Assembly (NCBI RefSeq): GCF_021735925.1
Contig: NZ_WMEA01000001.1
Location: 2,572,001 to 2,636,000 of the forward strand
Direction: 5' to 3'
DNA length: 64,000 nucleotides
Source of the DNA: Loktanella sp. M215
GTDB lineage: Bacteria; Pseudomonadota; Alphaproteobacteria; Rhodobacterales; Rhodobacteraceae
A program made the position numbers and the translations under genes. Below, piece by piece: positions 37,123 through 46,199 of the stretch; position 1 is the stretch's first letter; each line of letters begins with the position of its first letter. Under the pieces are notes generated by a model. That model saw only the letters and a list, made by a program, of their open reading frames with translations. It was not told the DNA's origin and searched no databases.

Positions 37123-38169
37123 ATGACACGCAGACCCGAAGGCCCCTTGCGCCGTGGCTGGACCACCGGCGCCTGCGCCACCGCCGCAACGCGGGCGGCG
37201 CTGATGCGGCTGTGGGGCGGCGCGTTTCCCCAGACCGTGCAGATCACCTTGCCCAGGGGCGAGACGCCGGTCTTTGCGGTGGCGCATAGTGCGGCAGGGC
37301 CGGGCTGGGCCGAGGTCGGCATCACCAAGGATGCGGGCGACGATCCCGACGTGACGCACGGCGCCTTGATCGTCGTGCGGGTCGCCGCCGGCGCGGGTGG
37401 CGTGCAATTCCGTGCGGGTGACGGCGTGGGCACCGTGACCCGCGCCGGTTTGCCGGTTGACGTGGGCGAGCCCGCGATCAATCCGGTGCCACGGCAGATG
37501 ATGACCGAACAGGTCACAGCGCTTGCCGCCTTGTACGGGCAGATGCCGGATGTGACGCTCACGGTCAGCATCCCCGGCGGGGCCGCGATCGCGCTGAAGA
37601 CCTGGAACCCGCGCCTTGGGATCGTGGGCGGGCTGTCGGTGCTGGGGACCACGGGCATCGTGCGGCCGTTCAGCTGTGCGGCGTGGATCGCGTCCATCCA
37701 CCGTGGCATCGATGTGGCGCGGGCGGCGGGACTGACCCATGTCGCAGGTTGTACCGGCGCCACCAGCGAAGCCTCGGTGCAGGCGCTGCACGGTCTGCCG
37801 GATCACGCGATGCTCGACATGGGTGATTTCGCGGGGGGCATGCTGAAATATCTGGCGCGGCACCCGGTGCCACGCGTGACCATCGGCGGCGGTATCGGCA
37901 AGCTGACCAAGCTCGCGCAGGGGGCGATGGACCTGCATTCCGGCCGCAGTCAGGTGGATTTCGCGGTCCTCGCGGCGCTGAGCGGTCACCCGGAGGTGGC
38001 AGAGGCCAACACCGCCTTGCAGGCGCTGCAGATCGCGGGCACACCCTTGGCGCAGGCGGTGGCCGACCGGGCGCTGCAGGTCGTCGATGCGCAATTCGGA
38101 GGCGAGATGACATTCGACATCGTGGTGATCGACCGGGCGGGCGCCGTGCTGGCACGGGCGGGCGCATGA
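37123..38169 (+). CDS. cbiD: Cobalt-precorrin-5B C1-methyltransferase
   Basis: CbiD methylates C-1 of the ring during contraction in the early-cobalt pathway. The 348 residues begin RRGWTTGACATAATRAAL, the unmistakable CbiD start. They continue with AGDDPDVTHGALIVV, GTVTRAGLPVDVGEPAINPVPR and the C-terminal VTIGGGIGKLTKLAQGAMDLHS. In the aerobic pathway this step is usually done by CobF, so its presence suggests a replaced or hybrid route. The ATG overlap with cobK shows coupling. Confidence 0.94.
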   Translation: MTRRPEGPLRRGWTTGACATAATRAALMRLWGGAFPQTVQITLPRGETPVFAVAHSAAGPGWAEVGITKDAGDDPDVTHGALIVVRVAAGAGGVQFRAGDGVGTVTRAGLPVDVGEPAINPVPRQMMTEQVTALAALYGQMPDVTLTVSIPGGAAIALKTWNPRLGIVGGLSVLGTTGIVRPFSCAAWIASIHRGIDVARAAGLTHVAGCTGATSEASVQALHGLPDHAMLDMGDFAGGMLKYLARHPVPRVTIGGGIGKLTKLAQGAMDLHSGRSQVDFAVLAALSGHPEVAEANTALQALQIAGTPLAQAVADRALQVVDAQFGGEMTFDIVVIDRAGAVLARAGA

Positions 38170-38894
38170 CGGTCCTGCTGCTGGCCGGCACCGGCGACGC
38201 GCGGCAGATCGCCGAGGGTCTGGCGCAGGCGGGTGTCCCGGCGGTGGCCTCGTTTGCGGGTGCCACGCAGCGGGCGCGGCCCTTGCCGCTGGCGACCCGG
38301 ACCGGCGGCTTTGGCGGAGAGGCGGGGTTCGTGGCCTATCTGGATCAGGCCGGGATCACCGCCGTGCTTGACGCGACACACCCCTTTGCCGACCGCATCA
38401 CGCGGCGCACGGCGCAGGTCTGTGCCGCGCGCGGCATTCCTTATCTGTATCACCTGCGCCCCGCCTGGCAGCCCGAGGACGGCGACGACTGGCGCGAGAT
38501 CGCGCGCGAGGAAGACGCCGCAGACCTGATCCCGGTGGGCAGGACGGTGTTTCTGGGCACCGGGCGACAGACCCTCGACCGGTTCGCCAATCTGGCGGGG
38601 CGGCGCGTGATCTGTCGCCAGATCGACCCGCCGACGGCGCCGTTCCCCTTCGCAGGGGGTGAGTTCCTGATCGGGCGGCCGCCGTTCTCGGTCGCGCACG
38701 AGAGGGACCTGTTCGCCGCCCTCGGGATCGACTGGATCGTAGTCAAGAACGCCGGCGGCGAGGCCAGCCGTACGAAACTGACGGCGGCGCGTGAACTTGG
38801 AATCCCGGTGCTGATGATCCGCAGGCCAGACCCACCCGACGCGCCGATGACCGACAGTGTCGACGCCGCAGTTGCCTGGGCCACGGGCCTGTGA
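38166..38894 (+). CDS. cobK: Precorrin-6A reductase
   Basis: This 242-residue NAD(P)H-dependent enzyme reduces the C18-C19 double bond of precorrin-6A (or its cobalt form, CbiJ). The Rossmann start is VLLLAGTGDARQIAEGLA. LDATHPFADRITRRTAQVC holds the conserved substrate segment, and VVKNAGGEASRTKLTAARELGIPVLMIRRP ends the second lobe. Overlaps cbiD by ATGA and the glycosylase gene by GTGA. The minus-strand cobA-cobB lie next to it, so the region is a partial cobalamin cluster. Confidence 0.93.
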   Translation: MTVLLLAGTGDARQIAEGLAQAGVPAVASFAGATQRARPLPLATRTGGFGGEAGFVAYLDQAGITAVLDATHPFADRITRRTAQVCAARGIPYLYHLRPAWQPEDGDDWREIAREEDAADLIPVGRTVFLGTGRQTLDRFANLAGRRVICRQIDPPTAPFPFAGGEFLIGRPPFSVAHERDLFAALGIDWIVVKNAGGEASRTKLTAARELGIPVLMIRRPDPPDAPMTDSVDAAVAWATGL

Positions 38895-39520
38895 CGGGGC
38901 GGATCATTCAGGGCGATACCTGCGTGGCCGAAGGGGCGGCGTGGCTGGCCGAGACGGACCCTCGGTTTGCCCCTGCCCTGCGCGACTGCAGCCCTTTGCC
39001 GTTGCGCCTGCGGCCCGACGGGTTCCCGGCGCTGGTTTCGGCGATCTGTGGCCAGCAGGTCAGTGTCGCGTCGGCGCGCGCGATCTTCGGTCGGCTGCAG
39101 GATGCGGGGATGACCTGTCCCGACCGTGTCAGGGCGTCGACCGAAGACGACTTGCGCAGCCTCGGCCTGTCGCGGCCCAAGGCGCGCTATGTGCAGGCGC
39201 TGGCCGACGCTGATATTGATTACGACGCCCTGCGGACCCTGCCGACCGAGGATGTCATCGCGACGCTGGTCCGCGTCCCCGGCATCGGTCTCTGGACGGC
39301 CGAGATCTATGCCATGTTCAGCCTGGGCCGCGCCGACGTGATCGCACCCGGCGATCTGGCCCTGCAGGAAGGTGCGCGGATGCTGTTCGATCTGCCAACG
39401 CGGCCCACGGACAAGGCGCTGCGCGCGATGGCGCAGGACTGGTCGCCGTGGCGGTCGGTTGCGGCACGGCTGCTCTGGGCCTATTACGCAAGGATGACAT
39501 CACGCGAGGGGATCCGATGA
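38891..39520 (+). CDS. DNA-3-methyladenine glycosylase II-like (HhH-GPD)
   Basis: This 209-residue AlkA-type base-excision enzyme removes alkylated purines. The helix-hairpin-helix VRVPGIGLWTAEIYAMF (about residues 128-144) is followed by the catalytic Asp in APGDLALQ. ALVSAICGQQVSVASARAIFGRL is the start of the HhH-GPD core. It lacks the E. coli AlkA N-terminal domain, as many short AlkA-like enzymes do, and no iron-sulfur Cys loop is present. It starts with GTG overlapping the cobK stop, an unusual neighbour for cobalamin genes. Confidence 0.88.
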   Translation: MTGRIIQGDTCVAEGAAWLAETDPRFAPALRDCSPLPLRLRPDGFPALVSAICGQQVSVASARAIFGRLQDAGMTCPDRVRASTEDDLRSLGLSRPKARYVQALADADIDYDALRTLPTEDVIATLVRVPGIGLWTAEIYAMFSLGRADVIAPGDLALQEGARMLFDLPTRPTDKALRAMAQDWSPWRSVAARLLWAYYARMTSREGIR

Positions 39521-40185
39521 CACGCGCATTGAACGCAGGCCGCAAGGAACCGGCATCGGGAGAGGTCCGCGCCGCGGTCGTCTTTCTGCACGGCTATGGC
39601 GCCAACGGGGCCGACCTGCTGGGGCTGGCCGATCCGCTGGCAGAACATCTGCCGGACACGCTTTTCATCGCACCCGACGCGCCAGAGGCCTGTGCCGGGG
39701 CGCCGATGGGATTCCAATGGTTCCCGATCCCCTGGATCGACGGGTCGTCCGAGGAGGAGTCAGAGGACGGCCTGCGCCACGCGGCGGCCGACCTGAACGC
39801 CTTTCTTGACGGTCTGATGGTGGACGAGGACCTGCTGCCCGAACAGGTCATGGTGCTGGGCTTTTCCCAAGGCACGATGATGGCGCTGCACGTCCTGCCG
39901 CGGCGCGAGGATCCCGTCGCCGGTCTGGTCGCGTTCTCGGGTCGCCTGCTGCAACCGGAGCTGCTGGTGGACGAGGTCGTCAGCCGTCCCCCCGTGCTGC
40001 TGATTCACGGCGATCAGGACAACGTGGTGCCGCCGCAATCCCTGCCGCTGGCGGCAGAGGCGCTGCAGGGCGCCGGCTGGACCGAGGTCTTTGCCCATGT
40101 GATGAAGGGGACCGCCCACGGCATCGCGCCTGACGGGTTGCAGGTGGCGCTCGCCTTCATGGCCGACCGGCTGGGAATGGATTGA
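39517..40185 (+). CDS. Carboxylesterase/phospholipase-type alpha/beta hydrolase
   Basis: From MTRALNAGRKEP the 222 residues match the acyl-protein-thioesterase/YpfH group of alpha/beta hydrolases. The oxyanion segment is FLHGYGANGADLL. The nucleophile Ser lies in GFSQGTMMAL, the acid in LIHGDQDNVVPP and the His in GTAHGIAP. Cytoplasmic, no signal peptide. The natural ester is unknown. Overlaps the glycosylase stop by ATGA and ends the cbiD operon. Confidence 0.9.
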   Translation: MTRALNAGRKEPASGEVRAAVVFLHGYGANGADLLGLADPLAEHLPDTLFIAPDAPEACAGAPMGFQWFPIPWIDGSSEEESEDGLRHAAADLNAFLDGLMVDEDLLPEQVMVLGFSQGTMMALHVLPRREDPVAGLVAFSGRLLQPELLVDEVVSRPPVLLIHGDQDNVVPPQSLPLAAEALQGAGWTEVFAHVMKGTAHGIAPDGLQVALAFMADRLGMD

Positions 40186-40246
40186 TTAGGGTTTCATTTC
40201 CGTTTTCGTTATACTCTTCTGTCATGGCGCAAGAGGCGGACGTGAC

Positions 40247-40993
40247 ATGAACAGGCTGGTTGACATATGCGCCCCAAGGGGCGCGTTTGATTTCGCCCTC
40301 AAACTGCTGGGCCTGCTGCTGGCGATCGGTGCCCTGAACTGGCTCCGCGATACGCTGGATGGCGACGCGGAATCCATGGGATTTTTGATCAATACCCGGG
40401 ATGCCGCCTTTGTCGGCGCACCCTTTGTGATCTTGGCGTTGCTGCTGATCGGGCATCTGGCGAAGCTGCAACGCCAATTGATCACGCTGGCGGCGACCGA
40501 CATGCTGACCGGCCTGCCGAACCGCCGCGCCTTTATCGACCGCATTTCAGAAGCGGGGCGGTTGCGCGACGCGGGCACCTTCCTGATGATCGACCTGGAT
40601 CATTTCAAGCGGATCAACGACAGCTTTGGCCACCAGGTTGGCGATCTGTGCCTGTGTGCGGCCGCGACATTCATCTGCGAAGCCGCCCGCGACCCAATCA
40701 CCTGCGCCCGCCTGGGCGGAGAAGAATTTGGAATCTTCGTCCCCGAAAACGGCAGCGATGTCGGGCCGCTTAGCGACCGGCTGGCCGCCGGGCTGACGGT
40801 GGATGCCGGGCGCAACGGGCTGATTGCATTGACGATGTCGATCGGCGTGCTGACCGCTGGCGGTGGCGAACCGCTGGGGCTGGTCATGGCGCGGGCGGAT
40901 GCGGCGCTTTATGCCGCAAAGGCGGATGGCCGCGCCCGCGCGACGATCTGGACCCCGCGGATCGACGCCGTGCCGGTGGTGCGCACCGGCTAG
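40247..40993 (+). CDS. Membrane-anchored diguanylate cyclase (GGDEF)
   Basis: This 248-residue enzyme makes cyclic di-GMP from GTP. Two N-terminal membrane helices (about residues 16-33 and 53-71) frame a short periplasmic loop of about 20 residues, too small for a usual sensor. The GGDEF domain begins DMLTGLPNRRAFIDR. FLMIDLDHFKRINDSFGH holds the metal Asp, and the active loop is RLGGEEFGIF (GGEEF, about 158-162). The RxxD inhibitory site is not in its expected place, so feedback inhibition may be absent. Monocistronic; upstream sequence is AT-richer. Confidence 0.92.
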   Translation: MNRLVDICAPRGAFDFALKLLGLLLAIGALNWLRDTLDGDAESMGFLINTRDAAFVGAPFVILALLLIGHLAKLQRQLITLAATDMLTGLPNRRAFIDRISEAGRLRDAGTFLMIDLDHFKRINDSFGHQVGDLCLCAAATFICEAARDPITCARLGGEEFGIFVPENGSDVGPLSDRLAAGLTVDAGRNGLIALTMSIGVLTAGGGEPLGLVMARADAALYAAKADGRARATIWTPRIDAVPVVRTG

Positions 40994-41043
40994 GTCCGGG
41001 GCGGGTTGTCACACAGGCTTTACCTGCGCGCGTCACAAGACCG

Positions 41044-41090
41044 ATATCTGGGGCAAATTTAAGTCTTGGTTTTTCAAAGCCCCCAGATAT
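41044..41090 (+). promoter_or_regulatory. Large hairpin and promoter-like sequence before the HNH endonuclease gene
   Basis: A perfect 10-bp inverted repeat, ATATCTGGGG / CCCCAGATAT, encloses an AT-rich 27-nt loop that contains TTGGTT. TAGTTT follows 18 nt later, partly overlapping the right arm. The stem could terminate the diguanylate cyclase transcript or control the HNH gene promoter. Confidence 0.45.
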
Positions 41091-41168
41091 AGTTTTAGTG
41101 ACGCGGCCGGTGCGGCCCCAGGCCACGGGTGCCGTCAGCCGACCGCCAGCAGATGGATGCAGGCGCGG

Positions 41169-41753
41169 ATGGACGGTGATTTCAGAACGGAATTCGTACG
41201 CGAACCGGGGGCGTTGAAACACTTCCCCGCGTTGGTACTGAACGCGGATTACAGGCCCTTGTCATACTACCCCCTGTCGCTTTGGCCCTGGCAAGAGGCG
41301 GTGAAGGCGGCTTTCCTCGACCGGGTCACGATCATCTCGGAATATGAGGAAGAGGTGCACAGCCCGTCGACCCGCATCCGCATCCCGTCCGTCGTCGTGC
41401 TGAAGGATTTCGTCAAACCCCAAAAGCGCGTGGCCTTCACGCGCTTTAATTTATTTCTGCGCGACGAATTCTGCTGCCAGTATTGCGGCAGTCGTGGCGA
41501 TCTGACCTTTGACCACGTCGTGCCGCGGGCGCGCGGCGGCGTCACCAGCTGGACCAACGTCGTCGCCGCCTGCAGCCCGTGCAACCTGCACAAGGGGTCC
41601 AAGCTGCTGAAACAGTCCGGCATGACCCTGCGCCACCCGCCACGCCAACCCGCAGCGGCAGAATTGAACAACATCGGCCGCAAGTTTCCACCGGGTCATC
41701 TGCACGACAGCTGGATGGATTACCTCTACTGGGATGCCGAACTGGAAGCGTGA
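41169..41753 (+). CDS. HNH endonuclease
   Basis: This 194-residue protein starts MDGDFRTEFVREPGALKHFPALVLNADYRPLSYYPLSLWPW, a pattern conserved in alphaproteobacterial chromosomal HNH proteins. The nuclease core is CQYCGSRGDLTFDHVVPRARGG, then WTNVVAACSPCNLHKGSK. It combines CxxC zinc pairs with the DH and N residues of the HNH active site. Not linked to phage, intein or restriction genes. Possibly a DNA repair or maintenance nuclease. An ATG five codons upstream is an alternative start. Confidence 0.88.
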   Translation: MDGDFRTEFVREPGALKHFPALVLNADYRPLSYYPLSLWPWQEAVKAAFLDRVTIISEYEEEVHSPSTRIRIPSVVVLKDFVKPQKRVAFTRFNLFLRDEFCCQYCGSRGDLTFDHVVPRARGGVTSWTNVVAACSPCNLHKGSKLLKQSGMTLRHPPRQPAAAELNNIGRKFPPGHLHDSWMDYLYWDAELEA

Positions 41754-41793
41754 CGCCCGTTTTTGCGGCACCGCTGAATTCCGGTCGCCACCG

Positions 41794-41822
41794 GTGACGA
41801 ACGGCGTCCCATCCGCTAGACT
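41794..41822 (+). promoter_or_regulatory. Putative promoter of zwf
   Basis: GTGACG (-35, 41794-41799), 17-nt spacer, TAGACT (-10, 41817-41822). Predicted start near 41829, about 20 nt before the palindromic operator. Confidence 0.5.
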
Positions 41823-41849
41823 TTCCCGGTGCCGCTGGCTATCAGCAAG

Positions 41850-41865
41850 GCGTTAGCGCTAACGC
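41850..41865. promoter_or_regulatory. LacI-type operator upstream of zwf
   Basis: Perfect 16-bp palindrome GCGTTAGCGCTAACGC with the CG-centred core of LacI-family operators. It ends 23 nt before the zwf ATG and lies downstream of the predicted promoter, where a bound repressor would block elongation. Eleven of the twelve core bases match the site before eno (18372-18383). Confidence 0.7.
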
Positions 41866-41888
41866 GTTCCCCACTGCCCGGAGTTCTC

Positions 41889-43343
41889 ATGGTCTCTCGC
41901 GTCATTCCCGTCGATGAATTCGACCTCGTCATCTTTGGCGGCACCGGAGATCTCGCCCGTCGCAAGATCCTGCCCGGCCTGTTCCGCCGCTATCTGGCGG
42001 GCCAGATGCCAAAGGGCAGCCGCATCATCGGCGCGGCCCGGTCCGATCTGGACAACGCGGGCTACCGTCAGATGATCGCAGAGGCCGTTGCCGAATTCGG
42101 CGGATCCGAGAAGACCGATTCCAAGGGCCTGAGCGAATTTCTGGCCGCCCTGCATTACGTGCCGATCGACGCGGTCGGTGACGGCGGCTGGTCGGAACTG
42201 GCAGGCCTGATGCGCGACAACGTCGTGCGCGCCTTCTACTTCTCGGTGGCACCCTCTCTCTTCGGTGATCTGGCGGAACGTCTGCACACCTACGCCATCG
42301 CGAACGCGGACAGCCGCATCGTCGTGGAAAAGCCCTTCGGTCGCGATCTGACCTCTGCCAAGGCGCTGAACGACACGCTGGCCACGCATTTTGCAGAAGG
42401 CCAGATCTATCGCATCGACCATTATTTGGGCAAGGAAACTGTCCAGAACCTGATGGCCGTCCGCTTTGGCAACGTGCTGTTCGAACCGCTGTGGAACAGC
42501 CACTACGTCGATCACATCCAGATCACCGTGGCCGAAACCGTCGGTGTCGGCGGGCGCGGGGCCTATTACGACAAGTCGGGCGCCATGCGTGACATGGTGC
42601 AGAACCACCTGATGCAGCTGCTGTGCCTGATCGCGATGGAACCGCCGTCGGTCTTTGGCGCCGACGAGGTGCGCGACGAAAAGTTGAAGGTCATCCGCGC
42701 CCTGCAGCCGGTCGAAAGCCACCACATCGTGCGTGGCCAGTATGACGCCAACGGCGACAGCCCCAGTTTCCGCGCCGACGTTGAAAACGCGCGCAGCTTT
42801 ACCGAAAGCTTCATCGCGATGAAGGTGAACGTGTCGAACTGGCGCTGGGCGGACACCCCGTTCTATTTGCGGACCGGCAAGAAGATGAAGGCGCGCGCGT
42901 CCGAAATCGCGGTCGTGTTCAAGGATCTGGGCCATACGATCTTTGAAGGCGACACGGCGCGGCACCGCAACATCCTTGCTATCCGACTGCAGCCGAACGA
43001 AGGCATGGACCTGCAGGTCACGATCAAGGAACCGGGGCCGGGGGGCATGCGCCTGATCGATGTCCCGCTGGACATGACCTTTGCCGACGCGCTGGGCGAC
43101 GACGCCGAACCCGCGACCGACGCCTACGAGCGGCTGATCATGGACGTGATCCGCGGCAACCAGACCCTGTTCATGCGCGGTGACGAAGTCGAGGCCGCCT
43201 GGGCCTGGACCGATCCGCTGATCAACGGCTGGGAGGCGCGCAACGACGTCCCCAAGATCTATGACCAGGGCAGCGCAGGACCCGAGGACGCCATGATGCT
43301 GATGCACCGCGACGGCCGACGGTGGCGCGACATCAAGGCCTAG
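41889..43343 (+). CDS. zwf: Glucose-6-phosphate 1-dehydrogenase
   Basis: Zwf oxidises glucose-6-phosphate to 6-phosphogluconolactone, producing NADPH, and feeds the Entner-Doudoroff and pentose phosphate routes. From MVSRVIPVDEFDLVIFGGTGDLARRKI (nucleotide fold GGTGDLAxRK) the protein has 484 residues. The active-site stretch is RIDHYLGKETVQN (about 173-185). ETVGVGGRGAYYDKSGAMRDM is also conserved. An upstream ATG 20 codons earlier lies across the operator and was rejected. First gene of zwf-pgl-pgi. Confidence 0.97.
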   Translation: MVSRVIPVDEFDLVIFGGTGDLARRKILPGLFRRYLAGQMPKGSRIIGAARSDLDNAGYRQMIAEAVAEFGGSEKTDSKGLSEFLAALHYVPIDAVGDGGWSELAGLMRDNVVRAFYFSVAPSLFGDLAERLHTYAIANADSRIVVEKPFGRDLTSAKALNDTLATHFAEGQIYRIDHYLGKETVQNLMAVRFGNVLFEPLWNSHYVDHIQITVAETVGVGGRGAYYDKSGAMRDMVQNHLMQLLCLIAMEPPSVFGADEVRDEKLKVIRALQPVESHHIVRGQYDANGDSPSFRADVENARSFTESFIAMKVNVSNWRWADTPFYLRTGKKMKARASEIAVVFKDLGHTIFEGDTARHRNILAIRLQPNEGMDLQVTIKEPGPGGMRLIDVPLDMTFADALGDDAEPATDAYERLIMDVIRGNQTLFMRGDEVEAAWAWTDPLINGWEARNDVPKIYDQGSAGPEDAMMLMHRDGRRWRDIKA

Positions 43344-43436
43344 GCCGATGCCTGCCGACGCGGGCCCGTCCATCGTTTGGCATCGGCCCGCGTCTGTGTT
43401 CTGCTCACCCCGAAGTCTTGCACTAAACGGAGGGCC

Positions 43437-44114
43437 ATGGCCTTGGAACTGATCGAATATCCCGACGGCGAGATGATGATGATCGACCTTGCCGGAAAGC
43501 TGGCAAGCGAGTTGCGCCAGTCGCTGTTGAACCACGACCACGTATCCTTTGCCGTGCCGGGCGGCACGACGCCGGGTCCGGTCTTTGATAACCTGTGCTC
43601 GGCCAACCTCGACTGGTCCCGCGTCCACGTCATGCTGACCGACGAACGCTGGGTGCCGGAATCCTCTGACCGGTCGAATACCCGCCTGCTGCGCCGCCGC
43701 CTGCTGACCAACCGCGCGGCCGCGGCGACCTACGTTCCCCTCTACGCCGACGCGCCCACGCCAGAGGACAAGCTGGCCGAGTTGCAAGAGGCGCTGAAGC
43801 CCGAACTGCCGCTCTCGCTGGTCCTGCTGGGCATGGGCGCCGACATGCACACGGCCAGCATCTTTCCGGGGGCCGACCAACTGGATCTGGCGTTGAATGG
43901 CACCGACACGCTGGTCGCGATGCGCGCCCCCGGCGCGCCGGAACCGCGGATCACCCTGTCGGCGCGCGTGCTGCGCGAGGCCATGAGCCGCCATATCGTC
44001 ATCGTGGGCAACGACAAGCGCGAGGCGCTGGAGCGCGCCAACGGCATGTCCCCGTCCGAAGCCCCCGTCGCGGCGATCCTGCCCGGCACCATCGTTCACT
44101 GGGCGGAGTCCTGA
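43437..44114 (+). CDS. pgl: 6-phosphogluconolactonase
   Basis: This 225-residue DevB/SOL-type lactonase hydrolyses the zwf product to 6-phosphogluconate. Visible motifs are [40 protein letters not shown] and [24 protein letters not shown] precedes the ATG at 43437. It lies 93 bp after zwf and 2 bp before pgi on the same strand. Confidence 0.95.
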   Translation: MALELIEYPDGEMMMIDLAGKLASELRQSLLNHDHVSFAVPGGTTPGPVFDNLCSANLDWSRVHVMLTDERWVPESSDRSNTRLLRRRLLTNRAAAATYVPLYADAPTPEDKLAELQEALKPELPLSLVLLGMGADMHTASIFPGADQLDLALNGTDTLVAMRAPGAPEPRITLSARVLREAMSRHIVIVGNDKREALERANGMSPSEAPVAAILPGTIVHWAES

Positions 44115-44116
44115 TC

Positions 44117-45715
44117 ATGTTCGCAGACCTGAAACAGCATTACGAAGCGCGCAAGGATCGTCGGATCGCGGCGACCCTTGATGCGGACCGGGCGCGTGAC
44201 TTTGCCGCCCAGACGGGCGATCTGCGGCTGGACTATGCCAAGACGCAGATCGACGACACGGCGCGGGACATGCTGATCGGCCTGCTGGACCAGACCGGTG
44301 TGGCGGACAAGCGCGAGGCGATGTTCACCGGCCAGCCCATCAACGACACCGAGGGCCGCGCGGTCCTGCACACGGCGCTGCGCAACCTCGATGGGGGTGC
44401 GGTCATGGTCGACGGGCAGGACGTGATGCCGGATGTGCTTGCGACCCTCGACCGCATGTCGGATTTCGCCACTGCCGTGCGCGACGGCAGCTATACGGGG
44501 CAGGGCGGTGCGATCACCGATGTCGTCAACATCGGCATCGGCGGGTCCGACCTTGGCCCCAAGATGGGCACGCTGGCGCTCGCGCCCTACCACGACGGCC
44601 CGCGCTGCCATTTCGTCAGCAACGTCGATCCGGCGGATATCGCGCAGACGCTGCGCGGGCTTGACCCTGCAACGACGCTGGTGATCGTCGCCTCCAAAAC
44701 CTTTACCACGATCGAGACGATGACCAACGCCCGCACTGCCAAGGCGTGGATGGGCGAAAGCGTCAGCGACGTCGGCGCGCAGTTTGCCGCCCTGTCCACC
44801 GCCGCCGACAAGACGGCGGATTTCGGCATCGACGCATCCCGCGTCTTCGGGTTCGCGGATTGGGTCGGCGGCCGCTATTCCATGTGGGGACCGATCGGTC
44901 TGTCCATGATGATCGCCATTGGCCCCGACGCCTTCCGCGCGTTCCTGCGCGGCGGTCAGGCGATGGACCGGCATTTCCGCAGCGCCCCTTGGGGCGAAAA
45001 CCTGCCCGCCCTGCTGGCCATGGTCGGGTTGTGGCACAATCAGGTCTGCGGTCACGCCACCCGCGCCGTGCTGCCCTACGACAACAACCTGTCGCGTCTG
45101 CCCGCCTACCTGCAACAGCTGGAGATGGAGAGTAACGGCAAGGGCGTCAGCATGGACGGTATCGCGCTGCCCTTCAACTCCGGCCCCGTCGTCTGGGGAG
45201 AGCCGGGGACCAACGGCCAGCACGCCTTCTATCAGCTGATCCATCAGGGCACGCGGGTCATCCCTTGCGAATTCCTCGTCGCCGCCCGCGGCCACGAGGA
45301 TGCGCTGCACCACCAGCATCAGTTGCTGGTCGCCAACTGCCTGGCACAGTCAGAGGCGCTGATGATGGGCCGCACCTTGGAAGAAGCGCGCGCCAAGGTG
45401 GCCGACACATTCGATGGCGCAGAGCTGGACCGACAGGCGGCGCACCGGGTGTTCCCCGGCAACCGCCCCTCGGTCACGCTGACCTATCCGCAGCTGACGC
45501 CAGAGATGTTGGGGATGCTGGTTGCGCTTTACGAACACCGCGTGTTCGTCGAAGGCGCCGTGCTGGGCATCAACTCCTACGATCAATGGGGGGTAGAGCT
45601 GGGCAAGGAACTGGCGACGTCGCTGCAGCCGGTGGTCGAGGGCGACAAGCCCGCCACTGACAAGGACGGATCGACGGCGGCGCTGGTGGGGTTCCTGCAA
45701 AAGCACGGACTGTAA
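44117..45715 (+). CDS. pgi: Glucose-6-phosphate isomerase
   Basis: Pgi interconverts glucose-6-phosphate and fructose-6-phosphate. The 532 residues contain [40 protein letters not shown] and the catalytic [11 protein letters not shown] and [20 protein letters not shown] segments. In Entner-Doudoroff bacteria this enzyme also cycles triose-derived fructose-6-phosphate back to zwf, which fits its place in the operon. Only two bases separate it from pgl. Convergent with the thioesterase gene. Confidence 0.97.
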   Translation: MFADLKQHYEARKDRRIAATLDADRARDFAAQTGDLRLDYAKTQIDDTARDMLIGLLDQTGVADKREAMFTGQPINDTEGRAVLHTALRNLDGGAVMVDGQDVMPDVLATLDRMSDFATAVRDGSYTGQGGAITDVVNIGIGGSDLGPKMGTLALAPYHDGPRCHFVSNVDPADIAQTLRGLDPATTLVIVASKTFTTIETMTNARTAKAWMGESVSDVGAQFAALSTAADKTADFGIDASRVFGFADWVGGRYSMWGPIGLSMMIAIGPDAFRAFLRGGQAMDRHFRSAPWGENLPALLAMVGLWHNQVCGHATRAVLPYDNNLSRLPAYLQQLEMESNGKGVSMDGIALPFNSGPVVWGEPGTNGQHAFYQLIHQGTRVIPCEFLVAARGHEDALHHQHQLLVANCLAQSEALMMGRTLEEARAKVADTFDGAELDRQAAHRVFPGNRPSVTLTYPQLTPEMLGMLVALYEHRVFVEGAVLGINSYDQWGVELGKELATSLQPVVEGDKPATDKDGSTAALVGFLQKHGL

Positions 45716-45728
45716 TCAGCCCGTGCGG

Positions 45729-46199
45729 TCAGCTTTGTGACGCCCCGTCCCGGTCGATGAACATCTGGCGGATGTGATCCGGTATCGCGCGTTTGGTGTT
45801 GTCGTCGTTCAGCATCACGATCACCGCGTAGCTGCTGGTGGTCATCCGCCCGTCGACCCAGACTGCGTATTCCATCGTGAAGCTGGTGTTCCCCAGCTTC
45901 GTCGTCCGGCCGGTCAGGATATAGGTATCCGTCAGCCTGATCTCGCGGATGTAGTCCAGACCGATGCTGCGCAGCACGACCTTGGGCCGCTTGCCATCCA
46001 CGCTCCAGATGTCGCGGTCTGCGAAATAAAGGATCCGCAGGTTTTCGAACCACTTCAGATAGACGGCATTGTTGACATGTTGCAACGCGTCGATCTCGCC
46101 AAAGCGGACCTTGTCGGCCATGCCAAAGGACCACGGCTCTGGTATGCCCGCGGCCCTCAGGTCGGCCGCGTGCAGGGGTGTCAGGTAGGGGGCCGTCAT
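45729..46199 (-). CDS. Acyl-CoA thioesterase, hot-dog fold
   Basis: This 156-residue protein belongs to the 4HBT/YbgC-like thioesterases. The Asp-containing active segment is VRFGEIDALQHVNNAVYLKWFENLR, with the N-terminal helix and five strands following. TTKLGNTSFTMEYAVW and VIVMLNDDNTKRAIPDHIRQ complete the fold. The acyl-CoA substrate is unknown. Its ATG overlaps the RidA stop (TGATG), so both are made from one message. Confidence 0.88.
   Translation of the reverse strand: MTAPYLTPLHAADLRAAGIPEPWSFGMADKVRFGEIDALQHVNNAVYLKWFENLRILYFADRDIWSVDGKRPKVVLRSIGLDYIREIRLTDTYILTGRTTKLGNTSFTMEYAVWVDGRMTTSSYAVIVMLNDDNTKRAIPDHIRQMFIDRDGASQS

Noticed and set aside
41169..41753. HNH nuclease of a defence or phage system
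   Set aside because: It has no partner genes of restriction, retron or phage type, and the full-length pattern is that of a conserved chromosomal alphaproteobacterial protein.
41859..44099. 746-codon open frame antisense to zwf and pgl
   Set aside because: Sense-strand proteins are unmistakable; the antisense product is His/Gln/Arg-rich shadow sequence without a recognised domain.
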